From positions 282,095-346,094 of the forward strand of contig NZ_JAHBZJ010000003.1 of assembly GCF_019635455.1 (NCBI RefSeq): 64,000 nucleotides of DNA, read 5' to 3'. The notes below the pieces were generated by a model. That model had not been told where the DNA came from and made no database searches. It saw only the letters and a program-made list of their open reading frames with translations. Origin of the DNA: Sphingomonas sp. (lineage in GTDB: Bacteria > Pseudomonadota > Alphaproteobacteria > Sphingomonadales > Sphingomonadaceae). The translations under genes were made by a program, and so were the position numbers. Below, piece by piece: positions 8,054 to 17,194 of this stretch (positions within the stretch are counted from its first letter, which is position 1; every line of letters begins with the position of its first letter).

Positions 8054-9820
8054 ATGCGTAGACTCGCGTCGATCCTCGCGCTTGCCCTACCGCTCTGTGT
8101 CGCCACCACCGCCCATGCGGCGGAGCCTGACGTCGCGGCGCGCGCCGCGCTGCTCGACCAGCGGCGACAGGCCTTCGCCGCGCGCGATGCCGATGGCAGC
8201 CGGGAGCGGCAATGCCAAAAGCCGGCAGACGCGACCGAAAGGCGCCGTTGCTACACGCTGTTCATGGCATGGGGAGCGGACGCCATGGCGATCGAGCGCG
8301 GCGACCTTGCCTATCCCTATTTCTACGATGCGATGTCGATCGCGCGCGACGAACCGTCGCTTGTCGGCGGCACCGGACAGGCGTGGGCGGACTGGTCGGT
8401 CGCCTCCTATCGCTCCAGCGAGGCCAGCGACGCGCGGCTTGCGCAACAGATCCGCAGCGTGGCGGACACCGCACTGGCGCGTGGCTATACGACCGGCGAT
8501 CCGATGCTCCGCCTGTTCGAGCGGCTGGTGCTGGGGCGGATGGAGCCGGACCGGCTCGAGTTCGGCTATCCGCGTGAGAAGGTCGATTTCGCGCCCCTGT
8601 TGCAGAAATTGGCATCGCGGCCCGAACTGGCGCAGGATGCCGCAGCCTATAATGCCCGCCTGCTGGCCGCGCGACGACGGCAGGCGGAAGCGCTCGACCT
8701 GATCGAGACGGTCGATCGCTGGTGCGGCCCGCGTGACTATGACGCCGATACCTGCCTGTCCGCATCGATCAGCGGCGCGATGATCGCGGTGGCGGCGGGG
8801 GATCGCGCCCGCGCGCAACGCTGGAGCGAACGGCTCGAACGCGCGCTCGACCACAGCCGGCGGAGCGACCGGATGATCGTGCTGGCCTGGGGCGCGATCG
8901 GCGCGAGCGCCTATCTGCGCGGCGACGTCGCCACCGCGACACGCCATCTCGACGCGGCGATCCGTTTCGCCGAATTGCTCGGCCAGCAAATCCCCGAACA
9001 GATCGACGATACGATCGCCACCTATGCCGTGCTGCTCGCCGAAACCGGCTATTATGATCGGGCGCTGGCAATGGCGAACCGCATCACGGGCGAGGAGGCG
9101 CGCAAGTCGGCCAGGCTCTATTATGCCCGTGCGCTGGCCTATTACCGGCTGGGCCAGCCCGCCAGGGCGCTGGCCGAATATGCGGACGAGGAATGCGACA
9201 CGGTCTGGGCGCTGAAGTCATGCCTGCTGAACATGCGCATCCGCCTTGCCGAGGTGGCGGCTTTGCGTACCACCACGGGCGAGAACCTGTTCGCCTATGT
9301 CCAGACCCTCAAGACGTTCGACGATTTCCTGAACATTCCGATCACGCGGCCGACGCGGATCGCCTTCGAAGAGGCGATGCAGCACCTCAACACCTATTGG
9401 CGGAGCGCCAACGCGGCGCGATCGACCTTCGACCCGCCCCCCGATCTGGAAATCGAGCGCCTGTACCTCAGCGCGCAGGTCGCGATCGCCGGGGGTCGGC
9501 GGGACGAGGCGATCACCCTGGCGCAACGCGCGCTCGATCTCGCGCGGGGCAAGGGGCTGGAGGGCGACAGCGTTTCGATCGAAACCCGGGAACTGCTGGC
9601 ACGACTGCGCGGCGCACAGGGATGCGCGTCCGCCGCCTATATGCTTGCGCGGCGGGCGATGGGCCTGGCGATGGAGCGACAGGCGCGATATCGCGACTTC
9701 GACGCCGGCGCGCGCAACGACATCACCCGCTTCGCCGGCACGTTTCGCACCTTCACCACCCTCGCCTATCGCTTCGCGCACCCCGAAACGGGGATCGGCG
9801 TACCCCCGCGCTGCGACTAG
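8054..9820 (+). CDS. Exported helical-repeat (TPR-like) protein of unknown function
   Basis: A 588-residue protein with a clear signal peptide (residues 1-22, ending ATTAHAAEP). The mature protein is almost wholly alpha-helical and carries degenerate TPR-like helix pairs, for example DRALAMANRITGEEARKSAR, YYARALAYYRLGQPARALAE, and a final pair near AGGRRDEAITLAQRALDLAR. Cysteines occur in pairs (CGPRDYDADTC, DEECDTVWALKSC). Such exported repeat proteins serve as periplasmic scaffolds. It is transcribed divergently from the M14 peptidase across 127 bases and ends about 100 bases before the GH97 gene; the operator at 9857 separates it from that operon. Confidence 0.75.
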   Translation: MRRLASILALALPLCVATTAHAAEPDVAARAALLDQRRQAFAARDADGSRERQCQKPADATERRRCYTLFMAWGADAMAIERGDLAYPYFYDAMSIARDEPSLVGGTGQAWADWSVASYRSSEASDARLAQQIRSVADTALARGYTTGDPMLRLFERLVLGRMEPDRLEFGYPREKVDFAPLLQKLASRPELAQDAAAYNARLLAARRRQAEALDLIETVDRWCGPRDYDADTCLSASISGAMIAVAAGDRARAQRWSERLERALDHSRRSDRMIVLAWGAIGASAYLRGDVATATRHLDAAIRFAELLGQQIPEQIDDTIATYAVLLAETGYYDRALAMANRITGEEARKSARLYYARALAYYRLGQPARALAEYADEECDTVWALKSCLLNMRIRLAEVAALRTTTGENLFAYVQTLKTFDDFLNIPITRPTRIAFEEAMQHLNTYWRSANAARSTFDPPPDLEIERLYLSAQVAIAGGRRDEAITLAQRALDLARGKGLEGDSVSIETRELLARLRGAQGCASAAYMLARRAMGLAMERQARYRDFDAGARNDITRFAGTFRTFTTLAYRFAHPETGIGVPPRCD

Positions 9821-9856
9821 GGCCGGGGCGCGCCAATTACGCGGCACGGCTCAAAA

Positions 9857-9870
9857 TGTAACCGGTTGCA
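9857..9870 (+). promoter_or_regulatory. LacI-type operator upstream of the GH97 operon
   Basis: TGTAACCGGTTGCA is a 14-bp palindrome with an AACCGGTT core, typical in shape of LacI-family operators with the central CG. It differs at one base from the site at 27062. Its right half forms the -35 element of the adjacent promoter, so bound repressor should block RNA polymerase. The LacI-family gene at 13169, inside the operon, is the natural candidate regulator. Confidence 0.75.
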
Positions 9871-9894
9871 CAGCGGCAGGCCGCGGTCTAGACT
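9866..9894 (+). promoter_or_regulatory. Predicted promoter of the GH97-to-GH2 operon
   Basis: TTGCAC (9866-9871) and TAGACT (9889-9894) are separated by 17 bases, matching sigma-70-type -35 and -10 elements with four identities each to the consensus. The -35 box is embedded in the right half of the LacI-type operator. The start codon is 32 bases after the -10 box. No other promoter-like site is apparent in the 106-base gap. Confidence 0.5.
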
Positions 9895-9926
9895 TGGCCC
9901 TACAACAGAATGACGTGGAGACGAGG

Positions 9927-12014
9927 ATGATGGGGCGCCGCTCGATCCAGAGCGTGGGCAGGCGGAAACGCGCGGGGATTGTCCTGCCGATCGCGCTGCT
10001 CCTCGCATTCCTGCTCCCCGCACCGGCGCTGGCCGCGCGCGATGACGTCACGCACGGCGTGTGTTCCCCGGACAAGCGCATCTGCTTCACCCTCACCACC
10101 GTGAACGAGGTGCCGACCTATACCGTCACCCGCGACGGCAAGCCGGTGATCGCGCCCTCGACGCTCGGCTTCATGCTGCGCGGCGATGGAAAATTCGAAC
10201 ATGGCATGCGCCTGGGCGAGGCCAGCTATACGGACGCCGATCGCAAATGGGAGCAACCCTGGGGCGAGAACCGCTGGATGCGCGAACAGTATCGCGAAAT
10301 GCGGGTGCCGATCCTGGAACTGGTGAAGTCCAAGCGGCGGATCGACCTGATCGCCCGCGTCTTTGATTCCGGCGTCGGGTTCCGCTTCGCCTTTCCCGAT
10401 CAGCCGCAACTGCGCGACGTGCGGATCGACGAGGAGCTGACCGAGTTCAACATCGCGGGCAACGCACAGGCATGGTGGATCCCGGCCGGCGAATGGAACC
10501 GGTACGAATATCTCTATCACCACACGCCGGCGCGAGAGGTCGGCACCGCCCATTCGCCGATCACCTTTCGCCGCGACGACGGGCTGCACATTTCGATCCA
10601 TGAGGCCGCGCTGATCGACTATGCCGGTTTCTGGCTGCAACGGATCGATGGCCAGCGCTTTCGCACGCGCCTGTCGCCCGGGGCCGAGGCATGGAAGGTG
10701 CGCCGCGCCGCGCCGTTCGAAACGCCGTGGCGAACGATCACGATCGCCGACGACGCGCCGGGCCTCTATGCCGCGTCGGATCTGATCCTGAACCTCAACG
10801 AACCCAACCGGCTGGGCGATGTCAGTTGGGTGAAGCCAATCAAATATGTCGGCATCTGGTGGGCGATGCACCTCGACCAGTGGAGCTGGAACAGCGGCCC
10901 GAAACACGGCGCGACGACCGAGCACGCGATGCGCTATATCGATTTCGCTGCGCAGAACGGCTTTGGCGGCGTGCTGATCGAAGGCTGGAATGTCGGATGG
11001 GACGGCAACTGGATCGGCGACAGCGGGCGCAACTTCATCTTCGACAAACCCTATCCCGATTTCGACATGGACAAGGTCGCCGCCTATGCCCGGCGCAGGG
11101 GCGTGGCGATCATCGGTCACCATGAAACCGCGGGCAATGCGGGGCGCTATGCCGACCAGATGGAGCGCGCCTTCGCCTTTTACGAACGCCATGGCGTGCC
11201 GGCGGTAAAGACCGGTTACGTCGCCGATGCAGGCGGCATCCTGCACCAGGCGGCGGACGGCAGCGACATCTGGGACTGGCATGACGGCCAGTATATGGCG
11301 CGCCACCACGTCGCCGTGGCCGAGGCGGCGGCGCGGCATCATATCACCATCGACGCGCATGAACCGATCAAGGATACCGGCCTGCGGCGCACCTGGCCCA
11401 ATATGGTGAGCCGGGAAGGCGCGCGTGGCATGGAATATGCCGCCTGGGGCGACCCGCCCAACCCGCCCGAACATGAAGCGACACTGGTCTTTACCCGGAT
11501 GCTGTCCGGCCCGATGGACTATACGCCCGGCGTGGTCAGCCTGCGCGGCAAGGGCGGGCGCAAGATCCCCTCCACCCTCGCCAAGCAGCTGGCGAATTAT
11601 GTCGTGATCTACAGCCCGGTACAGATGGCCGCCGACCTGCCCGAAAATTATGCCGCGCATCCCCAGGCGCTCGATTTCATCCGGCGCGTGCCGATCGATT
11701 GGGAGACCTCGCGGATGCTGGGCGGCGCAGTCGGCGAATATGCGGTGTTCGCGCGGCAGCGGCGCGGCGGCCAGGACTGGGCGGTCGGCGGCGTGACCGA
11801 CGGCAAGGCGCGCGACTTTACCGTCGATTTCGCCTTTCTGCCCCCCGGCAAACGGTATCGCGCGCAGCTGTGGCGCGACGGGCCTGGCGGTGGCATCGAC
11901 GGCGACCAGTTCGCGATGACGGTCGAAAGCCGCACCGTGACATCGGCGTCCGACTGGCGCATCACCATGGCGGCGGGGGGCGGGTTCGCGATGATCCTGA
12001 CTCCGGTTCGATAG
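9927..12014 (+). CDS. Glycoside hydrolase family 97, SusB-like alpha-glucosidase
   Basis: A 695-residue exported enzyme predicted to release glucose from alpha-glucosides with inversion. A signal peptide ends near residue 38 (LLPAPALAARD). The N-terminal beta-sandwich (about 40-300) precedes the catalytic barrel. I align three glutamates with those of Bacteroides SusB: E400 in HHETAG, E479 in AHEPIKDTG and E503 in ARGMEY. These mark the inverting alpha-glucosidase branch; alpha-galactosidase members use an aspartate nucleophile. Other family segments are EGWNVGWDGNW and GPMDYTPG. ATG 9927 has a GAGGA-type ribosome-binding site. It is the first gene of a ten-gene operon and lies under a LacI-type operator. 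Its alpha specificity contrasts with the beta-acting hydrolases around it. Confidence 0.92.
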   Translation: MMGRRSIQSVGRRKRAGIVLPIALLLAFLLPAPALAARDDVTHGVCSPDKRICFTLTTVNEVPTYTVTRDGKPVIAPSTLGFMLRGDGKFEHGMRLGEASYTDADRKWEQPWGENRWMREQYREMRVPILELVKSKRRIDLIARVFDSGVGFRFAFPDQPQLRDVRIDEELTEFNIAGNAQAWWIPAGEWNRYEYLYHHTPAREVGTAHSPITFRRDDGLHISIHEAALIDYAGFWLQRIDGQRFRTRLSPGAEAWKVRRAAPFETPWRTITIADDAPGLYAASDLILNLNEPNRLGDVSWVKPIKYVGIWWAMHLDQWSWNSGPKHGATTEHAMRYIDFAAQNGFGGVLIEGWNVGWDGNWIGDSGRNFIFDKPYPDFDMDKVAAYARRRGVAIIGHHETAGNAGRYADQMERAFAFYERHGVPAVKTGYVADAGGILHQAADGSDIWDWHDGQYMARHHVAVAEAAARHHITIDAHEPIKDTGLRRTWPNMVSREGARGMEYAAWGDPPNPPEHEATLVFTRMLSGPMDYTPGVVSLRGKGGRKIPSTLAKQLANYVVIYSPVQMAADLPENYAAHPQALDFIRRVPIDWETSRMLGGAVGEYAVFARQRRGGQDWAVGGVTDGKARDFTVDFAFLPPGKRYRAQLWRDGPGGGIDGDQFAMTVESRTVTSASDWRITMAAGGGFAMILTPVR

Positions 12015-12034
12015 CCGGAACGGCGGGGGGCGAG

Positions 12035-13123
12035 ATGGCCGGATTGTCGATCCACGGCGCAAGCAAGAGCTTTGGCGAGACCCACGTGCTGCGCGCGGTC
12101 GATGTCGAGGTGGGGGACGGCGAATTCGCGGTCATCGTCGGCCCGTCGGGCTGCGGCAAATCGACGCTGCTGCGCGCCGTCGCCGGGCTGGAGCAGCTGG
12201 ACGAAGGGCAGATCCGCATCGGCGACCGGCAGGTGGACGACCTCGCCCCGTCCCGGCGGGGCATCGCGATGGTCTTTCAATCCTACGCGCTCTACCCGCA
12301 CCTGACCGTCTATGAGAATATGGCGTTCGCGCTGCGCATCGCCCGCGTGGGATCGGCCGAGATCGACGCGGCGGTGCGTCGCGCGGCCGACATCCTCAAC
12401 ATCTCCGACTATCTCGACCGCAAGCCGGCGGCGCTGTCCGGCGGGCAGCGGCAACGCGTGGCCATCGGGCGCGCGATCGTGCGCCAGCCGAACATCTTCC
12501 TGTTCGACGAACCGCTGTCGAACCTGGACGCGGACCTGCGCGCGCGGATGCGCTACGAATTCGCCGAGCTGCACCGCCAGCTGGGAACCACCACCCTCTA
12601 TGTCACGCACGATCAGGTCGAGGCGATGACGCTTGCCGACCGGATCATCGTGATGCGCGAGGGTCAGGTGGAGCAGGCCGGGCCGCCGCGCACGCTCTAC
12701 GACTCCCCTGCGAACCTGACGGTCGCGCAGTTTCTTGGCACACCACGGATGAACATCCTGTCCGCCACCGTGGAAGCGGGACCACCCCCGGCCGCGCGGC
12801 TCATCAGCGGCGATACGATCCCGCTGCCCGAACCGGTCGCGCGCATCGCCCCCGGCGCGGCGCTGTCGCTGGGCATCCGCCCCGACGATATCGAGATTGG
12901 CGCGGGGGCCGACGCGCTGCCATTCACCGTGACGTTCATCGAACGACTCGGCGGCTTCGCGACGGTCCATCTGCGCGGCGAGGAGGACATGACCCTGATT
13001 CTACAGCATCGCGACGACGGCACGCTGCGCGAGGGGGAGGTGGTGCCGGTGCGCCTTCCCGCCCAAAAGCTGCACCTGTTCGACGCCCAGGGCCTCGCCA
13101 TCCGGGGAGCCGCGCGTGGCTGA
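12035..13123 (+). CDS. ABC transporter ATPase, MsmK/UgpC/MalK type
   Basis: A 362-residue ATP-binding subunit that energises the CUT1 sugar importer encoded downstream. Walker A GPSGCGKST, the Q-loop MVFQSYALYPH, signature LSGGQRQRVAIGR, Walker B IFLFDEPLSNLD and the switch histidine in LYVTHDQVEAMT are all intact. The C-terminal third (about 240-362) is the regulatory OB-fold (TOBE) domain seen in MalK and UgpC. The gene is separated from the permeases by the LacI and solute-binding genes but lies in the same transcript. It starts at ATG 12035, 20 bases after the GH97 stop. Confidence 0.95.
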   Translation: MAGLSIHGASKSFGETHVLRAVDVEVGDGEFAVIVGPSGCGKSTLLRAVAGLEQLDEGQIRIGDRQVDDLAPSRRGIAMVFQSYALYPHLTVYENMAFALRIARVGSAEIDAAVRRAADILNISDYLDRKPAALSGGQRQRVAIGRAIVRQPNIFLFDEPLSNLDADLRARMRYEFAELHRQLGTTTLYVTHDQVEAMTLADRIIVMREGQVEQAGPPRTLYDSPANLTVAQFLGTPRMNILSATVEAGPPPAARLISGDTIPLPEPVARIAPGAALSLGIRPDDIEIGAGADALPFTVTFIERLGGFATVHLRGEEDMTLILQHRDDGTLREGEVVPVRLPAQKLHLFDAQGLAIRGAARG

Positions 13124-13168
13124 CGCCCCCCCGCCCATCGCCCGCCGATTGCGCCAGGAGGAATCGCC

Positions 13169-14215
13169 ATGGCAACGCTGAGGGACGTCGCCCGCGAAGC
13201 CGGGGTCTCGGTCGCCACCGCCTCGCGGGTGATCAACGGACATACGAACGTGACCGGCCCCACCCGTGAACTGGTGATGGCGGCGGTCAAGAAGCTCAGC
13301 TTCGTCCCGCATAGCGGCGCACGCAGCCTGACCCGGCGCAAGACCGATACGATCGGCGTCATCCTGCCCGATCTGTTCGGCGAGTTCTTTTCCGAGGTCA
13401 TTCGCGGCATCGATCTCGTCGCGCATGAATCGGGGATGCACCTGCTGCTGGGCAACATGCATGGCAGCGCGCATGAAACCGCCGCGGCGGTCGCGTCGAT
13501 GCGCGGTCGCGTCGATGGCCTGCTGGTGATGCCGCCCGACGTGAAGCCGGAGGCACTGGCGGCGAATCTGGACCCGGCCATCCCGACCGTGCTGCTCAAC
13601 TATGATGCCGACGGCCTCGACCTGCCCTTCGTGGCGATCGACAATTATCGCGGCGCCTATGCGATGACCAAGGCGCTGATCGATCGGGGCGCGCGACAGG
13701 TCGTCCATATCGCCGGCCCCAAGCACAATCGCGACGCGCGCGACCGCCAGCGCGGCTTCACCGACGCGATGGCGCAGGTCGCGGGTGAGCGCAGCCCGCT
13801 GATCCTGCCGGGCGATTTCACCGAGGATGGCGGCGCGCAGGCCGCGCGCCTGCTGATCGCGGGCCAGATGCAGGTCGATGCCGTGTTCGCGGCGAACGAC
13901 GTGATGGCGGTCGGCTGCATCGCCCAGTTCATAGAGGCCGGCATCGGGGTTCCGGGCAACATCATGGTGGCCGGGTTCGACGACATCCCCCTCGCCCGCC
14001 ATATCAGCCCCGCGCTCACCACGATGCAGGTCAAGATCGATCAGGTCGGATCGACGGCGATGATGATGCTGCTGCGGCAATTGCGGGGCGAGGTGCTGGG
14101 CGCGGCCAGCGCGACGATCCTCACCCCGACACTGATTGCGCGCGGCACCACCAGCGGCCCGGCCGCGTCGGACGAGGCGACGAGCGCCGCCGCGCATCGA
14201 GCCCCGGCGCCGTGA
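13169..14215 (+). CDS. LacI-family transcriptional regulator
   Basis: A 348-residue repressor of the LacI/GalR family. The N-terminal helix-turn-helix and hinge are clear (TLRDVAREAGVSVATASRVI, residues 3-22, and FVPHSGARSLTRRKT). The remainder is a periplasmic-binding-protein-like sensor (about 60-335) with the usual IGVILPDLFGEFFSEVIRGI opening. It has a strong AGGAGG-type site before ATG 13169. It is embedded in the operon between the ATPase and the solute-binding protein, so it would be autoregulated. The two operators at 9857 and 27062 are its likely targets. The inducer is probably a mono- or disaccharide released by the hydrolases. Confidence 0.94.
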   Translation: MATLRDVAREAGVSVATASRVINGHTNVTGPTRELVMAAVKKLSFVPHSGARSLTRRKTDTIGVILPDLFGEFFSEVIRGIDLVAHESGMHLLLGNMHGSAHETAAAVASMRGRVDGLLVMPPDVKPEALAANLDPAIPTVLLNYDADGLDLPFVAIDNYRGAYAMTKALIDRGARQVVHIAGPKHNRDARDRQRGFTDAMAQVAGERSPLILPGDFTEDGGAQAARLLIAGQMQVDAVFAANDVMAVGCIAQFIEAGIGVPGNIMVAGFDDIPLARHISPALTTMQVKIDQVGSTAMMMLLRQLRGEVLGAASATILTPTLIARGTTSGPAASDEATSAAAHRAPAP

Positions 14216-15492
14216 ATCTGTCACGGCGATCCATGATCGGCGGGATCGCGGCGCTGCCACTGGCGCTTGCCGGCGGCTGCGGCGCGCGCGCGGATCAGGG
14301 GATCACCATCTGGGCGATGGGCAATGAGGCGGCGAGCCTGCCCCGGCTGCTCGCGGACCTGAACCGCCCCGCCGGCGCGCCAGCCGTCACGGTCCAGCCG
14401 CTTCCCTGGTCGGCGGCGCACGAAAAGCTGCTGACCGGTTTTGCCGGCGGGTCGCTTCCCCGGATCGGCCAGGTCGGGAACAGCTGGATCGCCGAACTTG
14501 CCGCGATCGGCGCGATCGCGCCGGTCCCGTCTGCCGTGCATGGCTTGCTCACCGACCAGTTCCCGGCGGTGGTCGAGACCAATCGCATCGGCGCGGCGGT
14601 CTGGGCGATCCCCTGGTATGTCGATACGCGGCTGCAATTCTATCGCACGGACCTGTTCGCACGCGCCGGCCATGCCGCACCTCCACTTGAGTGGGACGCG
14701 TGGAAGCGGGCATTGCATCGCGTCAAGGCGCTGGGCGGTGCCGGCGATTTCGCGGTGCTGCTCCCGGTCAACGAATTCGAACAGCTGCTGACCATCGCCC
14801 TGTCCGCCGGCGCGCGGCTGTTGCGCGACGATGGAGCGCGCGGCGCCTTTTCCGAACCCGAATTCCTCGCGGCACTCGCCTTCTACAAATCGCTGTTCGA
14901 CGAGCGGCTGGCCCCGGTCGCGTCCGCGACCCAGATTTCGAACCTGTGGAACGAGTTTGCGCGCGGGACCTTCGCGATCTTCACCTCCGGCCCCTGGACG
15001 GTCGGCGACCTGCGCGCGCGCCTGCCTGCCGAGATGCAGGGCAGATGGGGGACCGCACCCAATCCCGGCCCGCGCGGGATCGGTTCGGCAGCGCCGGGCG
15101 GCTCGAGCCTGGTCGTGTTTCGCGGATCGCACGCGGCGGCGGGCGATGGCGACGATCCAAGCTGGGACCTGATCTCCCGCCTTCTCTCCCCCCGCGCCCA
15201 GCTGCGCTTTCAGCAACTGACCGGTGACCTGCCCGCGCGCCGCTCGGTCTGGACTCAGGCGGGGCTGGCGCGCGATCCGGTCTTCGCCTCGTTCGCGACG
15301 CAGCTCGAACATGCGACAGCGGTTCCCAAGGTGCCGGAGTGGGAACGCATCGTCACCGAGATGCAGATCGTGGCCGAGCGCATGGTGCGCGGCCAGTTCA
15401 CCGTCGCGCAGGCCGGGCGCGAGATCGACCGGCGCGCCGACCGGCTCCTCGAAAAGCGGCGCTGGATGCTCGAACGGGGTCAGGCGATATGA
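14212..15492 (+). CDS. ABC transporter extracellular solute-binding protein (CUT1 type)
   Basis: A 426-residue substrate receptor of the sugar ABC importer. The N-terminal signal has a lipobox-like end (LALAGGC, cysteine at residue 23), so it is probably a lipoprotein at the periplasmic face of the inner membrane. The MalE-type fold is suggested by its size, the GNSWIAELAAIGAIAPV segment, and FTSGPWTVGDLR near residue 255-270. The start is GTG 14212, overlapping the stop codon of the LacI gene. The following permease overlaps in turn by ATGA. The ligand is not evident from sequence; its neighbours point to a gluco-oligosaccharide. Confidence 0.9.
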   Translation: MNLSRRSMIGGIAALPLALAGGCGARADQGITIWAMGNEAASLPRLLADLNRPAGAPAVTVQPLPWSAAHEKLLTGFAGGSLPRIGQVGNSWIAELAAIGAIAPVPSAVHGLLTDQFPAVVETNRIGAAVWAIPWYVDTRLQFYRTDLFARAGHAAPPLEWDAWKRALHRVKALGGAGDFAVLLPVNEFEQLLTIALSAGARLLRDDGARGAFSEPEFLAALAFYKSLFDERLAPVASATQISNLWNEFARGTFAIFTSGPWTVGDLRARLPAEMQGRWGTAPNPGPRGIGSAAPGGSSLVVFRGSHAAAGDGDDPSWDLISRLLSPRAQLRFQQLTGDLPARRSVWTQAGLARDPVFASFATQLEHATAVPKVPEWERIVTEMQIVAERMVRGQFTVAQAGREIDRRADRLLEKRRWMLERGQAI

Positions 15493-16385
15493 GCGCGACC
15501 GCCCGCATCCGCGAGGCGCGTGCCGGCTGGACGATGACCGGGCCGGCGCTCGCCGCGATCGGGATTTTCTTCGTCGTTCCGGCGGCGGCGTCGCTGTTCC
15601 TCAGCTTCACCGATTTCGACATCTATGCGCTCGCCGATCTGTCGAACCTGCGCTTCGTGGGCTTCCACAACTATACGCGCCTGCTCGAAAATCCGCTGTT
15701 CTGGAAGGCGATGAGCAACACCTTGTGGTTCGTGCTGCTCGGCACGCCGCTGGTGGTCGCCGTCTCACTCGCGGCGGCGATGCTGGTCAATTCGCGCTGG
15801 CTGCGCTGGGCGCCGTTCTGGCGTGTCGCGCTGTTCGCGCCCTATGTCACCACGCTGGTGGCCACCGCCGTGGTGTGGCGATATCTGCTCCACACCCGCT
15901 ACGGGCTGGTCAACTATCTGCTGGGCGGGTTCGGCATCGCGCCGATCGACTGGCTGGGCAGCCCGACCGCATCGCTGCCCGCGATCCTGATCTTCGTCGC
16001 GTGGAAGAGTTTCGGCTACAACATGATCATCTTTCTCGCGGCGCTTCAGATCGTGCCGAAGGAACTGGACGAGGCGGCGCGGATCGACGGAGCGGGATGG
16101 TGGACCCGGTTCCGCCACGTCATCCTGCCGGCGATCGCCCCGACTGTGCTGCTGGTTTCCGTGCTTACCGTCGCGGCGATGTTCCAGCTGTTCGCCGAAC
16201 CCTATGTGATGACGCAGGGCGGCCCCGCGCAATCGACCGTCACCGTCCTGTATTTCATGTACGAGGAGGGGTTCAAATGGTGGAACCTCGGCTCCGGCGC
16301 GGCGGTCGCGTTCCTGTTGTTCCTGTGCATCCTGGCGCTGACGCTGGTTCAGCTGCGCCTCGCCCGGCGCGGGGGAGCGATATGA
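15489..16385 (+). CDS. Sugar ABC transporter permease, MalF/UgpA type
   Basis: A 298-residue inner-membrane permease with six predicted helices. The EAA loop that docks the ATPase is present at about residue 195-220 (ELDEAARIDGAGWWTRFRHV). It belongs to the first-permease class of CUT1 importers (MalF, UgpA, LacF). The ATG overlaps the stop of the solute-binding gene, and its own stop overlaps the next permease; this tight coupling supports equimolar synthesis. Confidence 0.94.
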   Translation: MSATARIREARAGWTMTGPALAAIGIFFVVPAAASLFLSFTDFDIYALADLSNLRFVGFHNYTRLLENPLFWKAMSNTLWFVLLGTPLVVAVSLAAAMLVNSRWLRWAPFWRVALFAPYVTTLVATAVVWRYLLHTRYGLVNYLLGGFGIAPIDWLGSPTASLPAILIFVAWKSFGYNMIIFLAALQIVPKELDEAARIDGAGWWTRFRHVILPAIAPTVLLVSVLTVAAMFQLFAEPYVMTQGGPAQSTVTVLYFMYEEGFKWWNLGSGAAVAFLLFLCILALTLVQLRLARRGGAI

Positions 16386-17194
16386 TCCGCCGCGCCGCCG
16401 TCACCACGCTCGCTGCGCTGGTCGCGCTGCTGACGATTGCGCCGCTATTGTGGATGCTGTCGGTCAGCTTCATGCAGCCGGGCGAGGCCGCGCAATTCCC
16501 CCCGCCGCTGCTGCCCGACCACCCGGGGTGGCAGAATTATCGGACGCTGTTCGAAAGCTATGGGGTCGGCCGCTTCCTGTTCAACAGCGCCCTTGTCTCG
16601 ACACTGGCGACGCTGCTGGCGCTCCTGTTCACCGTCCCCGCCGGCTATGCCTTCGCCAAATTGCGGTTTCGCGGGCGGGAGGAAGTGTTCCGCATTCTCG
16701 TCGCCGCGCTGGTCGTGCCGGGGCAGATCGGCATGCTTCCGCTGTTCCTCGAACTCAAGGCGATGGGCCTGGTCAACAGCTATGCCGGCGCGCTCGTGCC
16801 GTGGCTGGCGGGGATTTTCGGGATCTTCCTGGTCCGTCAATATTGCCTGTCGATCCCCGACGAGATGCTGGAGGCGGCGCGGATCGACGGCGCGAGCGAA
16901 TGGGCGATCCTGCGCCGCATCGTGCTCCCGTTGCTCACGCCGATCCTGGTCACGCTGGCGCTGTTCGTATTTCTGGGAAGCTGGAACGACTTCATGTGGC
17001 CGCTCATCGTTCTGGCGGATCAGCACCTCTACACCCTGCCGGTCGCGCTGGCGGCGCTGAGCCGGGAGCATGTGCAGGACAATGAGCTGATGATGGCCGG
17101 TGCCGTCGTCACGACGCTGCCGGTGCTGATCCTCTTCCTCGCGCTTCAGCGCTTTTATCTGAGCGGCCTGCTGACGGGGAGTGTGAAAGGATGA
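16382..17194 (+). CDS. Sugar ABC transporter permease, MalG/UgpE type
   Basis: A 270-residue inner-membrane permease with six predicted helices and the conserved EAA loop (EMLEAARIDGASEWAILRRI, about residues 158-177) plus the family segment GSWNDFMWPLIVL. It pairs with the upstream MalF-type subunit to form the channel of the CUT1 importer. It overlaps genes on both sides by ATGA. Confidence 0.94.
   Translation: MIRRAAVTTLAALVALLTIAPLLWMLSVSFMQPGEAAQFPPPLLPDHPGWQNYRTLFESYGVGRFLFNSALVSTLATLLALLFTVPAGYAFAKLRFRGREEVFRILVAALVVPGQIGMLPLFLELKAMGLVNSYAGALVPWLAGIFGIFLVRQYCLSIPDEMLEAARIDGASEWAILRRIVLPLLTPILVTLALFVFLGSWNDFMWPLIVLADQHLYTLPVALAALSREHVQDNELMMAGAVVTTLPVLILFLALQRFYLSGLLTGSVKG

Noticed and set aside
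11208..11221. A third LacI operator (GTAACCGGTC on the minus strand) inside GH97
   Set aside because: Only about nine of 14 positions match, there is no dyad symmetry, and it is in the middle of a coding region.
9900..12062. 720-codon open frame opposite GH97
   Set aside because: Shadow of the GH97 gene. The encoded sequence has no recognisable motif.
14425..14445. ACCGGTTTTG as an operator in the solute-binding gene
   Set aside because: Only a half site with no palindrome; chance occurrence in coding sequence.
15224..17194. Single 656-residue protein covering both permeases
   Set aside because: The first part of this frame is out of frame with the MalF-type gene; only the portion from 16382 is a real permease. 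The two permeases are separate genes joined by ATGA overlaps.
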